Source: Siphonobacter aquaeclarae
Lineage (GTDB): Bacteria; Bacteroidota; Bacteroidia; Cytophagales; Spirosomataceae
Direction: 5' to 3'
DNA: 64,000 nucleotides
Assembly (NCBI RefSeq): GCF_900103285.1
Contig: NZ_FNGS01000002.1
Location: 598,064 to 662,063 of the forward strand
This document shows, one piece after another, positions 50,141 through 59,714 of the stretch (the first letter of the stretch is position 1; every line of letters starts with the position of its first letter). The notes below the pieces were generated by a model. It had not been told where the DNA came from, searched no databases, and saw only the letters and a program-made list of their open reading frames with translations. The position numbers were made by a program, and so were the translations under genes.

Positions 50141-51571
50141 TTACCACATCACCCAGGTATCCTTGCTGCCGCCACCCTGGGAGGAGTTTACGACGAGCGA
50201 TCCCTTCCGGAGGGCTACGCGGGTGAGTCCGCCGGGAATCACATTGATGCCGTCGCCGTAGAGGATATACGGGCGCAGGTCAACGTGCCGGCCTTCAATG
50301 GCTCCGTCCATCAGGCAGGGCACGCGGGACAGGCTGATGGTCGGCTGCGCGATGTAATTCCGGGGATTTTCGCGGATTTTCCGCCGGAAGAGTTCATGAT
50401 CGGCTTTGGTTGCTTTCGGACCGATGAGCATGCCGTATCCGCCGGCTTCGTTGGCTTCCTTGACGACGAGGTTTTCGATATTATCGAGTACATATTTCCG
50501 GTCCTCTTCTTCCCGGCAGATGTACGTCCGGACGTTGGGAATGATCGGCTCTTCGTCGAGGTAATACTTGATGATCCGGGGAACATAGGCATAGATAACC
50601 TTGTCGTCGGCTACCCCCGTACCTGGCGCGTTGGCCAGGGCTACGCGCCCTTTTTTGTATACATCAAAAATACCGGGGATACCGATAAGGGAGTCCGGAT
50701 TAAACGCCTGTGGGTCGAGGAAGGTATCGTCGATCCGGCGGTAGATCACGTCGACAATCTGGAAGCCTTTGGTCGTCCGCATTTTGACGTACCCGTCGTG
50801 CACCACCAGGTCCCGGGTATCCACCAGCTCCACCCCCATCTGCTGGGCGAGGTAGGAATGTTCGAAATAGGCCGAGTTGTAGATACCCGGCGTGAGTACG
50901 CAGACGGTCGGGTCGGGCCGGCCGGCGATAAACTGCAGCATTTCGAGCAGGCGGCTGGGGTAATCAGACACCGGCCGGATATCGGTACGGGCAAATACTT
51001 CCGGGAAAGTCTGCTTGAGTAACTCCCTGTTTTCCAGCATATATGACACGCCGGAGGGACAGCGCAGGTTGTCTTCCAGTACCATGTACTGCCCGTCGTC
51101 GCCCTTGATCAGGTCTGTTCCGGTAATATGGCACCAGATCCCTTTCGGCGGCTTCAGGCCGATGCAGGGCTTGAGAAAACATTTCGAGGATTCGATCAGG
51201 TCGCGGGGGACGACGCCGTCGTTGAGAATATGCTGGTCGTTGTAAACGTCGTCAATAAACATATTGATCGCCGTAATCCGCTGGATCAATCCCTTTTCCA
51301 GCTTGCTCCAGTCGGCGCTCGGGATGATTCTCGGGATAATATCTACCGGCATGATCCGCTCGGTACCTTCGTTTTCGGAGTACACGTTGAAGGTAATGCC
51401 CATGGCCATCAACGCCCGTTCGGCAGCCTGGTGCCGGCGGGTCATCTCTTCGTACGAAAGCTGCTCGCTCCGCTGCTTGAACGCCTCGTAGCCGAGACGC
51501 ACGTTTCCGTTGGCATCGAACATCTCGTCGTAAAATCCCTCCGTCTGGTAATTGGAATAAGAAAACTGCAT
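50141..51571 (-). CDS. Circularly permuted ATP-grasp protein (DUF404/DUF407 type)
   Basis: 476 residues. Family sequence throughout: YDEMFDANGNVRLGYEAF near the N-terminus, RIIPSADWSKLEKGLIQRITAINMFIDDVY (about 84-113), DGQYMVLEDNLRCPSGVSYMLENR, VDVIYRRIDDTFLDP, and a glycine-rich VKEANEAGGYGMLIGP (about 372-387). Known only as a predicted peptide-bond-forming ATP-grasp enzyme, normally encoded with an alpha-E domain protein and a transglutaminase-like protease. Neither partner is beside it here: the next genes are msrB and a receiver-kinase operon. Monocistronic, with a clean terminator. Confidence 0.93.
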   Translation of the reverse strand: MQFSYSNYQTEGFYDEMFDANGNVRLGYEAFKQRSEQLSYEEMTRRHQAAERALMAMGITFNVYSENEGTERIMPVDIIPRIIPSADWSKLEKGLIQRITAINMFIDDVYNDQHILNDGVVPRDLIESSKCFLKPCIGLKPPKGIWCHITGTDLIKGDDGQYMVLEDNLRCPSGVSYMLENRELLKQTFPEVFARTDIRPVSDYPSRLLEMLQFIAGRPDPTVCVLTPGIYNSAYFEHSYLAQQMGVELVDTRDLVVHDGYVKMRTTKGFQIVDVIYRRIDDTFLDPQAFNPDSLIGIPGIFDVYKKGRVALANAPGTGVADDKVIYAYVPRIIKYYLDEEPIIPNVRTYICREEEDRKYVLDNIENLVVKEANEAGGYGMLIGPKATKADHELFRRKIRENPRNYIAQPTISLSRVPCLMDGAIEGRHVDLRPYILYGDGINVIPGGLTRVALRKGSLVVNSSQGGGSKDTWVMW

Positions 51572-51716
51572 AAAGGCTACCGGATAAATTTCTCAGGAAA
51601 ACAGACCATATCCACTATAAAAACAAGATGGATTCGGGAAAATAACAAACACTATTAGGCAATACAAGAAAATACCCGAATAATATTCCGACACCTATTC
51701 TCCAAAGACAGGCCGT

Positions 51717-52196
51717 CTAATGGCCTTTTTCAAACTGAAGGGCCGCGGAATTGACGCTGTAGCGCGGTTTGCCGGGTACGTCGGTATACAAGTGCCCGAG
51801 GTGCGCGCCGCAACGGCTGCAGACCAGTTCGGTCCGGTTCATGCCATAGCTGGTATCCTTGATTTCTTCGATGTTCCGGCCGCTTACCGGGCGACTGAAA
51901 CTCGGCCAGCCGGTACCCGAATCGAACTTGGCATCGGAATGAAACAGCTCGTTGCCGCAGCATACGCAACGGTACATGCCTTTTTCCTTGTTGTTGAGGT
52001 ACTTACCGGCAAACGCCCGCTCGGTTCCTTTCTGCCGCGTGACGTAGTATTGCTCTGGGGTGAGTATCCGCTTCCATTCGGCATCCGTCTTCTCAACGGG
52101 ATAGCGCTTTCCGCCGTCCTGAGCGAAAACCGCCATCGCCGGGAGCGACAGAAGCAAGGTGCCTGACAGACACCGGAGAAGATCACGTCGTTTCAT
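51717..52196 (-). CDS. msrB: MsrB-type methionine-(R)-sulfoxide reductase with Cys-to-Ser change
   Basis: 159 residues with an export signal beginning MKRRDLLRCLSGTLLLSLPA (RR and hydrophobic core). Full SelR fold: YPVEKTDAEWKRILTPEQYYVTRQKGTERAF, zinc ligands C-V-C-C and C-S-R-C, FDSGTGWPSFSRPV and CGAHLGHLYTD. The catalytic residue of MsrB, Cys (or Sec) in R-Y-C-x-N-S, is Ser here: RYSVNSAALQF (Ser147, codon AGC). That should abolish or greatly weaken reductase activity unless another Cys takes over. The frame is otherwise intact. Single gene, no thioredoxin partner nearby. Confidence 0.9.
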   Translation of the reverse strand: MKRRDLLRCLSGTLLLSLPAMAVFAQDGGKRYPVEKTDAEWKRILTPEQYYVTRQKGTERAFAGKYLNNKEKGMYRCVCCGNELFHSDAKFDSGTGWPSFSRPVSGRNIEEIKDTSYGMNRTELVCSRCGAHLGHLYTDVPGKPRYSVNSAALQFEKGH

Positions 52197-52259
52197 GTTC
52201 AATCGTTGGAAACGGAATGTACGGAAAAAGGCCGTTTCCCGTACCTGCTTTTACTTTTT

Positions 52260-53189
52260 TTAACGGGCCATACGCGCCAGCATTCCTTCCTTCATTGCCC
52301 AGGTGGATACCCGTATTTTCGACAAGCCGTATTTGCGTAACAGAAAGGCAATCAGACAGGTACCTACTACAATCATACCGGCGCGGTAGCTTTTCATACC
52401 GGGTATCTGCAGGCGCTCGTCGAACGTGGAGGTCAGTACCTGTTCATACGACTGCGCAAAGGAGTCGGCGCTCAGGTCGAACGATACCTGTGCAGGGTCG
52501 GGCAGGTTTCCGTGGGTCCGGGCGTACTCCATGTCGACGAGGGTTTCAAAGGAACCGGCGCAGCCGATCAGCTCAACGGGCTCATACTGGTGCACGGCGT
52601 TTGTCAGCGGAACAAGCTGCTGTTCGAGGTATTCGTTGAGCTTGCCGACGGAATCCGGGAGAATGGGATCGGTCCGGTGAAAACGGTCCATGAGCCGCTG
52701 CCCGCCGATTTCGAAGCTCTGCTTCCAGAACAGTTTTTCGCGGTTGGCGAGGATGAATTCGACGCTGCCGCCACCGATATCGACAATGAGGGAGGTCTTG
52801 TCTGTCAGCGGCAGACCCGCCCGTACGCCTTCAAAAATCAGACCGGCTTCTTCTTCTCCGGGAACGATGACCACGGGAATTTTCGTCTCGTTTTCGATCC
52901 GGCGGCAGAACTCTTCCCGGTTGGCGGCATTCCGGACAGCGCTGGTGCCCAGTGCCAGGATATCATCGGGGCCGATCTGGTACTGATCGGTAATTTCCCG
53001 GAACGAACGGAGAACGGCAATGGCCCGTTCGATGCCTTCCGGCGAAATGATTCCCCGGGAGATACCGCCCTCTCCGATCCGGGCCGGCTGGCTCGAATCG
53101 TGGAGAATGGCAAAGGCCTGTCCGCCGGTTTCGGCAATGAGCAATTGGAAAGTATTTGTTCCGAGGTCGATAATGGCGATACGCTTCAT
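52260..53189 (-). CDS. Ppx/GppA-type exopolyphosphatase
   Basis: 309 residues, one ASKHA phosphatase module without the extra C-terminal HD-like domain of E. coli Ppx. Seen: phosphate-1 motif IAIIDLGTNTFQLLIAE (4-20), LALGTSAVRNAANREEF (about 96-112), the catalytic Glu in VPGEEEAGLIFEGV (about 129-142) and phosphate-2 motif SLIVDIGGGSVEFILA (about 153-168). Hydrolyses polyphosphate or pppGpp. It resembles the short Ppx proteins of Bacteroidota. Reads toward msrB, 63 bp away. Confidence 0.94.
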   Translation of the reverse strand: MKRIAIIDLGTNTFQLLIAETGGQAFAILHDSSQPARIGEGGISRGIISPEGIERAIAVLRSFREITDQYQIGPDDILALGTSAVRNAANREEFCRRIENETKIPVVIVPGEEEAGLIFEGVRAGLPLTDKTSLIVDIGGGSVEFILANREKLFWKQSFEIGGQRLMDRFHRTDPILPDSVGKLNEYLEQQLVPLTNAVHQYEPVELIGCAGSFETLVDMEYARTHGNLPDPAQVSFDLSADSFAQSYEQVLTSTFDERLQIPGMKSYRAGMIVVGTCLIAFLLRKYGLSKIRVSTWAMKEGMLARMAR

Positions 53190-53296
53190 GCAGTTCCTGA
53201 TCGCCGGGCCTGAAGCACCGGCATTTGAAAGTCAGCGGGTTAGAAAATCCCTTCCCGCGCGAGGAGAATTATCCGTCAAAGTTGGAAACAAAAGTC

Positions 53297-53326
53297 TTGA
53301 AATTCCGAACCCATTCCCTATATTTG
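53297..53326 (+). promoter_or_regulatory. Promoter of rpsU
   Basis: -7 box TATATTTG (53319-53326), an exact TAnnTTTG match, with TTG (53297-53299) as -33 and a 19-bp spacer. Leader of about 45 bases before the ATG at 53373. Confidence 0.7.
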
Positions 53327-53372
53327 CATTCCTGTTTTGGAGTTGTACTTATCAAACTGCCGAATAACTATC

Positions 53373-53567
53373 ATGATTATCGTTCAGGTTAAAGAAAACG
53401 AAAGCATTGACAAGGCCCTCAAACGTTTCAAGAAGAAATTCGAAAAAACGGGTGTTATGCGTGAGCTTCGTTCACGTATGGCGTTCCAGAAGCCTTCAGT
53501 GACTCGTCGTACCCAGGTCATCAAGGCGGCTTACCGCCAGAAGATGCAGGAAAGCGCACAACAGTAG
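53373..53567 (+). CDS. rpsU: 30S ribosomal protein S21
   Basis: 64 residues from the ATG at 53373: IIVQVKENESIDKALKRFKKKFEKTGVMRELRSRMAFQKPS, the standard bS21 sequence, with basic C-terminal helix. A longer in-frame start at 53337 would add residues not found in the family. Binds near the 3' end of 16S rRNA in the small subunit. bS21 of Bacteroidota helps to sequester the anti-Shine-Dalgarno sequence, which fits the near-absence of SD motifs in this window. Own promoter and terminator. Confidence 0.97.
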   Translation: MIIVQVKENESIDKALKRFKKKFEKTGVMRELRSRMAFQKPSVTRRTQVIKAAYRQKMQESAQQ

Positions 53568-53591
53568 TCTAACTGTCTCGATAGCTTTGAC

Positions 53592-53620
53592 AGCCATCCT
53601 TTTGTCGGGGATGGCTTTTT
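53592..53620 (+). terminator. Terminator of rpsU
   Basis: Stem AGCCATCC (53592-53599) with GGATGGCT (53609-53616), then a T5 run (53616-53620). Starts 24 bp after the stop. Confidence 0.88.
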
Positions 53621-53624
53621 CTGC

Positions 53625-54305
53625 TTATGGCTGTAGACTATTAGCAATAGGCTTTAGGCAGTGCGCTGCAGGCCTGCTGTTCTCCGTAATAGGCTTTTCT
53701 TCATCTAGAAGCTTATGGCTGCAGGCGTTAAGCAATAGGCTGTAAGCAGTGCGTTACAGGCCTGCTATTCTGCGGGGAGAGTTTTTTCATTATTCAAAAG
53801 CCTGTTGCTCCAACTCACCTCAAACCACGAATAAACCCACCGCTCCGCAGGATCACGCGCATCTGCTCTCCAGGCCCCAAAGCTTAAAGCCTATCGCCTA
53901 CAGCTTACAGCCTAAAAATACAGATACTAGGCTGTAAGCAGTGCGCTACAGGCCTGCTATTCTGCGGGGAGACTTTCATTATTCAAAAGCCTGTTGCTCC
54001 AACTCACCTCAAACCACGAATAAACCCACCGCTCCGCAGGATCACGCGCATCTGCTCTCCAGGCCCCAAAGCTTAAAGCCTATCGCCTACAGCTTACAGC
54101 CTAAAAATACAGATACTAGGCTGTAAGCAGTGCGCTACAGGCCTGCTATTCTGCGGGGAGACTTTCATTATTCAAAAGCCTGTTGCTACAACTCACCTCA
54201 AACCACGAATAAACCCACCGCTCCGCAGGATCACGCGCATCTGCTCTCCAGGCCCCAAAGCTTAAAGCCTAAAGCCTATCGCCTACAGCCTAAAAATACA
54301 GATAC
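53625..54305. repeat. Heptad-repeat locus expanded to three ~190-bp tandem copies (locus 6)
   Basis: Near-identical units begin at 53738, 53930 and 54119 (spacing 192 and 189 bp); a degenerate partial copy lies at 53625-53737. Each unit starts with GGCTGTAAGC heptads, passes through about 120 bp of unique sequence, and ends in inverted heptads (GCTTAAAGCC, GCCTACAGC) followed by TAAAAATACAGATAC. That last block is also the 3' end of the PAP2-like gene on the minus strand. Each copy holds a 61-62-codon open frame, judged non-coding. It fills the 722-bp gap between rpsU and the PAP2-like gene. Confidence 0.93.
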
Positions 54306-54952
54306 AACGTCACCCCGCACACCAAAAACCCCAGCACGAAACCCGCCAGAATCTGCCCGGGAGTATGCGCGTTGAGGCGGAGGCGGGCGCTCATGAGCAG
54401 GCCGGCGAGGAGAATCACCACCAGCAGGGGTTCCAGGAGCGTTGTGACGCCGAGGCGGACCGTCAGGGCCAGCAGACCGCCGACAATCCCGCCCATCCCG
54501 GTGGCATGCGCCGAAATCTGCCAGTAGAGGCTGACAAACGCGACACAGGAGATGGAAAACGTGACGCTGGCCATCACCACCGTGAGCTGCGGCAGCAGGC
54601 TGAGGTACCGGAACGATGCAAACGAGAAGACCGTATACAGCAATACCACCACGAGGTACGGAATCCGGCGATCAGCCAGGTTTTCCATCGTGAGGCTGCG
54701 GATCAGGCGGAATTTATGCAGGATAAAAAGCAGGTACGCCGGAATCAGAAACGTAAAAAAGAACACGAGCAGCAGCAATCCGCCTTTAAAGCTCAGTTTC
54801 AGTCCGAAAAAATCGATCGATTGCTGTGCGTTGAACACCTCGAGATTCGAAATGGCGACGGGAGCGGCGAAAAAAATGATTCCGAAAAACAACGTAGGAA
54901 CCAATAACGGATGCAGCAGGTACGACAGCAGTCGGGCGATACTCGTGTTCAA
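54290..54952 (-). CDS. PAP2-like integral membrane protein, divergent
   Basis: 220 residues with about six hydrophobic helices. Weak PAP2 phosphatase signatures: ENLADRRIPY (about 90-99), SAHATGMGG (about 147-155) and RLRLNAHTPGQILAGFVLG (about 190-208). The conserved His in HTPxxxLAG is kept but the usual following Asp is Gln and the PSGH motif is changed, so activity is uncertain; lipid-phosphate recycling would be the family role. The stop codon TAG is formed by the first heptad of the adjoining repeat array (TTTTTAGGCTGTAGG on the minus strand). Confidence 0.75.
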   Translation of the reverse strand: MNTSIARLLSYLLHPLLVPTLFFGIIFFAAPVAISNLEVFNAQQSIDFFGLKLSFKGGLLLLVFFFTFLIPAYLLFILHKFRLIRSLTMENLADRRIPYLVVVLLYTVFSFASFRYLSLLPQLTVVMASVTFSISCVAFVSLYWQISAHATGMGGIVGGLLALTVRLGVTTLLEPLLVVILLAGLLMSARLRLNAHTPGQILAGFVLGFLVCGVTLYLYF

Positions 54953-55103
54953 CGCAGTCAGGGCTTTGGTAGTGACGAACGCAAAGGTAGGGTTTAATCC
55001 GGTTGACGGAAGACCTCCCCGGCAGACTTTGTTCGACCCCTTCCGAACGATAAACTTCCCCTGCTAACTCGCCGATTTATTTTCAGGAGTACGCCGAAGC
55101 TCC

Positions 55104-55111
55104 TAATTTTG
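55104..55111 (+). promoter_or_regulatory. -7 box of asnS
   Basis: TAATTTTG, an exact TAnnTTTG match 54 bp upstream of the asnS ATG at 55166. Confidence 0.6.
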
Positions 55112-55165
55112 CAACCCAGTTCATCAGTCCGGACGGCCGGGAGGCCGTTCTTCACCGAAGTTCAC

Positions 55166-56620
<1,455 letters not shown>

Positions 56621-56621
56621 A

Positions 56622-56745
56622 GCAGAGGGCGTGGGGCAAAGGGCATGGGGTGAAACTCCGTGCCCTTTGCTTTTTTTGCAGGGGGCAAGGGGCAGAGGGC
56701 ATGGGGTGGCTACCCTCTGCCCCATGCCCTATGCCTTCTGCCCCA
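56622..56745. repeat. Heptad-repeat arms, GGGCATG/GGGCAGA type (locus 7)
   Basis: Successive G-rich 7-mers (GCAGAGG, GCGTGGG, GCAAAGG, GCATGGG) run from 56622, then further G-rich units at 56682-56707 and the inverted C-rich set (CCCTCTG, CCCCATG, CCCTATG, CCTTCTG) at 56712-56744. The first part doubles as the asnS terminator; the last part encodes the C-terminal residues and TAG stop of the minus-strand C1 peptidase. Confidence 0.88.
56636..56677 (+). terminator. Terminator of asnS, built from heptad units
   Basis: Stem GCAAAGGGCA (56636-56645) with TGCCCTTTGC (56661-56670), then T7 (56671-56677). Confidence 0.85.
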
Positions 56746-58369
56746 CCACCCCGAACTTCCTCCCGCCCCACTGCGTAACGCCGGAGAAGAGCTTGTCTTC
56801 CCAGGTATGGTACAGGAGTTCGAAGGGCTGGTTATTCGTGGGTGAGAACGGAATGGACAAAGACAGCACATGCTGCTGGGCCTGATTCACCAGGCCGGAT
56901 ACGGATAACGTCCGCCCGTCGGACGCCCGGTAAGTACCCGTCACAAACAGCAATCCGAACACACCGGACGAGATATTCGAAAGGGTGAGTACGCCCTGCC
57001 AGCCGTCGTGGTTCATGTGCCATTGCCCCAGCCATTCGCTGCGGCTGAAGGTATTCGAAGGCTGGTGCGGGAACGTATCCCGGTTGAGGACAACACCAAA
57101 CGGTATATTATTCCAGAACGTCTTTCCGGCACCCAGCCTCGGCGCCCAGGAGAAATTGTAGGTATCGAAGCGCTGGCCGACAAACAGGGTCCCCGGCACA
57201 ACTCTTCCCTCGTGGTCGGCTACATAGCAGACCATACCCTGCCCGTTATCAACGAAGTACCCGTTTACGTCAAACTTCTTGCCGTCGCGGTAATAGTTGC
57301 CGAGTTTGGTCGGCGCATTCGGATCTGTGTTATGGAAGGAGGTAAACCGCCGGATGGTGAGACTTCCCCGCCAGCCGTCGTGGTCCATTTTCCAGTTTCC
57401 GATCCATTTGGATTTCAGGTCGGGAGCAGCCTGAATATCATCCACATCCGTGATGTAAAAACCGGTAAACCACTGGCCGGATACCCGGGTAATGTAATCG
57501 TACGTCAATTGCAGGTACTGATTACCACCCCATGAGTTTTTGACGAGAAACGTCTGATTATCCCGGTCAAAGCCAATGATCAATACCACGTGCCCACCTC
57601 CTCCCGCACCTGCCGGATCGAATTCATAGACATTGCGTGTGGCATTATACTTCCATTTGTAAACGTCTATGTCGATCACTACTTCGTGGTTATTGAGCAG
57701 GACGTTTTCGATGTTCTGCGCGGTAACCGTCGGCAGCACACCCCACGATTTTACCCGGTAGCGGCACTGGTGACGGGCTTCCTGGGGAATATTGCGGAAG
57801 TCGAATTCGAATGTATCCAGTTGTTCCTGCGTGGATTCCCAGTCGAGATTACCTGCCGCCGGAAGCTGCGTTTTCAGGGCGTCCAGGTCGGGCTGATCGA
57901 GGTAGGGAGCGAAGCGCTCTTCGCAGACCGGCAGCCGGGTCATCGTTTCGACGATCCCCGCATTCCCCTGCGCGCCCCAATAGGAGCTGTTGTTCTCGTG
58001 CCGGACCGCGCTGGTGACGTAATCCGGGTAAAGCTCCACGCACTTCGCCATGTGAAACAGGTACTGTTCCGACAGATCGAGCGAGACGCCGTACTTCCGC
58101 TTATAGGCCGCCTCCAGGGCGGCAATACCGGCAAACGCCCAGCAGCTGCCCCGGCCACGCTGGTCCCGGATCGGTGTCTGGTACGCTTCGAGCGAGTATC
58201 GTGTCCGGGGAAAAACCGGAAACGGAATCGGCTTTGCGAACTTTCCCACCCGCTTTTTGAGCAGTTTCAGATCTTTTTCCAGCTGCAAAACGGGCGAGAT
58301 GACGAACTCCCGTCCTTCGGGAGAAAACGCCTTTCGGGGCGAGGTGAGGAATTCTGGTTTGACAGGCAT
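56729..58369 (-). CDS. C1 (papain-like) peptidase with two C-terminal HDGW repeats, no signal peptide
   Basis: 546 residues from the ATG at 58369. Residues about 55-315 form a papain-type domain: PIRDQRGRGSCWAFAGIAALEA (oxyanion Gln near 70, Cys76), GGGGHVVLIIGFD (His near 260) and FLVKNSWGG (Asn near 278), a complete catalytic set. Two repeats follow, starting near 322 (WIGNWKMDHDGWRGSLTI) and 446 (WLGQWHMNHDGWQGVLTL), each with a later G-x-Y/GTY and strand-rich sequence; the layout faintly recalls an avidin-type barrel. No export signal is visible, so location is unclear. The final residues (VGQKA) and TAG come from heptad-repeat DNA. Confidence 0.88.
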   Translation of the reverse strand: MPVKPEFLTSPRKAFSPEGREFVISPVLQLEKDLKLLKKRVGKFAKPIPFPVFPRTRYSLEAYQTPIRDQRGRGSCWAFAGIAALEAAYKRKYGVSLDLSEQYLFHMAKCVELYPDYVTSAVRHENNSSYWGAQGNAGIVETMTRLPVCEERFAPYLDQPDLDALKTQLPAAGNLDWESTQEQLDTFEFDFRNIPQEARHQCRYRVKSWGVLPTVTAQNIENVLLNNHEVVIDIDVYKWKYNATRNVYEFDPAGAGGGGHVVLIIGFDRDNQTFLVKNSWGGNQYLQLTYDYITRVSGQWFTGFYITDVDDIQAAPDLKSKWIGNWKMDHDGWRGSLTIRRFTSFHNTDPNAPTKLGNYYRDGKKFDVNGYFVDNGQGMVCYVADHEGRVVPGTLFVGQRFDTYNFSWAPRLGAGKTFWNNIPFGVVLNRDTFPHQPSNTFSRSEWLGQWHMNHDGWQGVLTLSNISSGVFGLLFVTGTYRASDGRTLSVSGLVNQAQQHVLSLSIPFSPTNNQPFELLYHTWEDKLFSGVTQWGGRKFGVVGQKA

Positions 58370-58483
58370 GGCTGGTTCTTTTTGAAACAAAGGAATGGCG
58401 CCTGCCCACGCCGGTAAATCCCCATTTTTGGGGACATCTCTTCCAATTTTATACCTGTTCTAAAGAATATAGCCCCGGTAGAT

Positions 58484-58491
58484 TAGTTTTG
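58484..58491 (+). promoter_or_regulatory. -7 box of nuoH
   Basis: TAGTTTTG, an exact TAnnTTTG match ending 23 bp before the TTG start codon at 58515. Confidence 0.55.
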
Positions 58492-58514
58492 CAGCGTACT
58501 AATCGGTTTTCGTT

Positions 58515-59600
58515 TTGCTTCCATCGCTGCTCATCTGCCTTGCCCTGACCCTCGCCAGCGTTGTCGTGGGTGTTTATGCCGAGCGAAAACTGTCCGGCTT
58601 TATACAGGACCGGATGGGCCCCACCGAAGTAGGTCCGTACGGATTGCTGCAGTTGGGCGCCGACCTCATCAAACTGCTGCAGAAGGAAGACATTATTCCG
58701 TATCTGGCTGATCGTAAGCTCTTTCTGATCGCGCCGGGCCTGATTTTTACAGCAGTTTTTCTGGGCTATGCAGTGATACCGCTCGGTCCGGACTGGATTG
58801 GGTCGGCCACGTCATTGGGCGTTTTCTGGCTGATGGCCATTGTCTCCCTCGACGTCATTGGTATTCTGATGGCCGGATGGGCCTCCAACAACAAGTACTC
58901 CCTGCTGGGCGCAATGCGCTCGGTGGCACAGATTGTCAGCTATGAAGTGCCCCTGGGGCTGGTTGTGCTCTGCGTCGCGATGCTGAATCAAAGTCTTGAC
59001 CTTCAGGAGATCAGCTTCGGGCAGGGTATCTACACGCCGCATCCGGTGTATTTCTTCGGGATCAAGAGCTGGGGCCTGGACGTCACCGCGGCGGGCGGTT
59101 TCCTGAGCTGGAATATCTTCCGGATGCCGCTGTTTTTTGTTGCTTTTATTATTTATTTCATCGCTTCCCTGGCGGAGTGTAACCGCGCGCCGTTTGACCT
59201 TCCCGAGGCCGAATCCGAGCTCGTCGGCGGTTTCCATACCGAATACTCCGGCTTCCGCTGGGCGCTGGTATTCCTGAGCGAGTATGCAATGATGCTGCTG
59301 GTGAGTATGCTGGGCGTGGTACTCTTTCTCGGAAGCTGGAATACGCCGCTGCCCAATATCGGGCCGGTACGGCTGGCCGACTGGACCTCCGGCGCGCCCG
59401 GAACCATCCTCGGTGGTATCACCGGCCTGGCATGGCTGCTCATCAAATCGGCGGTACTGGTCTTTGTACAGATGTGGGTACGCTGGACATACCCCCGCCT
59501 CCGCGTCGATCAGCTCATGTACCTGGGCTGGAAAGTACTGACACCGGCGGCACTGCTCCTGGTCTTTCTGACGGGAATCTGGCGGTTGTGGATGGTATAG
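58515..59600 (+). CDS. nuoH: NADH-quinone oxidoreductase subunit H
   Basis: 361 residues starting at TTG (58515); no ATG fits in frame between the promoter box and the conserved start. Eight or so membrane helices. Seen: VYAERKLSGFIQDRMGPTEVGPYGLLQLGADLIKLLQKEDIIP (about 20-62), SLLGAMRSVAQIVSYEVPLGL (about 136-156) and AECNRAPFDLPEAESELVGGFHTEYSG (about 218-244), the quinone-site signatures of NuoH. Part of the membrane arm of complex I. No other nuo gene is adjacent, so it is split off from its usual operon, with its own promoter. Confidence 0.97.
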   Translation: MLPSLLICLALTLASVVVGVYAERKLSGFIQDRMGPTEVGPYGLLQLGADLIKLLQKEDIIPYLADRKLFLIAPGLIFTAVFLGYAVIPLGPDWIGSATSLGVFWLMAIVSLDVIGILMAGWASNNKYSLLGAMRSVAQIVSYEVPLGLVVLCVAMLNQSLDLQEISFGQGIYTPHPVYFFGIKSWGLDVTAAGGFLSWNIFRMPLFFVAFIIYFIASLAECNRAPFDLPEAESELVGGFHTEYSGFRWALVFLSEYAMMLLVSMLGVVLFLGSWNTPLPNIGPVRLADWTSGAPGTILGGITGLAWLLIKSAVLVFVQMWVRWTYPRLRVDQLMYLGWKVLTPAALLLVFLTGIWRLWMV

Positions 59601-59714
59601 GGCGATAAATACCTGCGATTGGGATAGCTGTTACCGTCTGCTAATTTTTTCCCGGCGAACCTTCCGAGGTTCTTCTGTTTGCGTATCTTAACCAAAAATT
59701 CCATCCCGATTTTC

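Noticed and set aside
53738-54305. CRISPR array
   Set aside because: The repeats are ~190 bp and directly adjoining, with no unique spacers between short repeats, and no cas gene is in the window.
53749-54375. Three repeated 61-81-codon frames beginning MRYRPAIL
   Set aside because: They are products of the tandem ~190-bp repeat, include heptad-repeat sequence at both ends and have no start signals or domain; treated as non-coding repeat.
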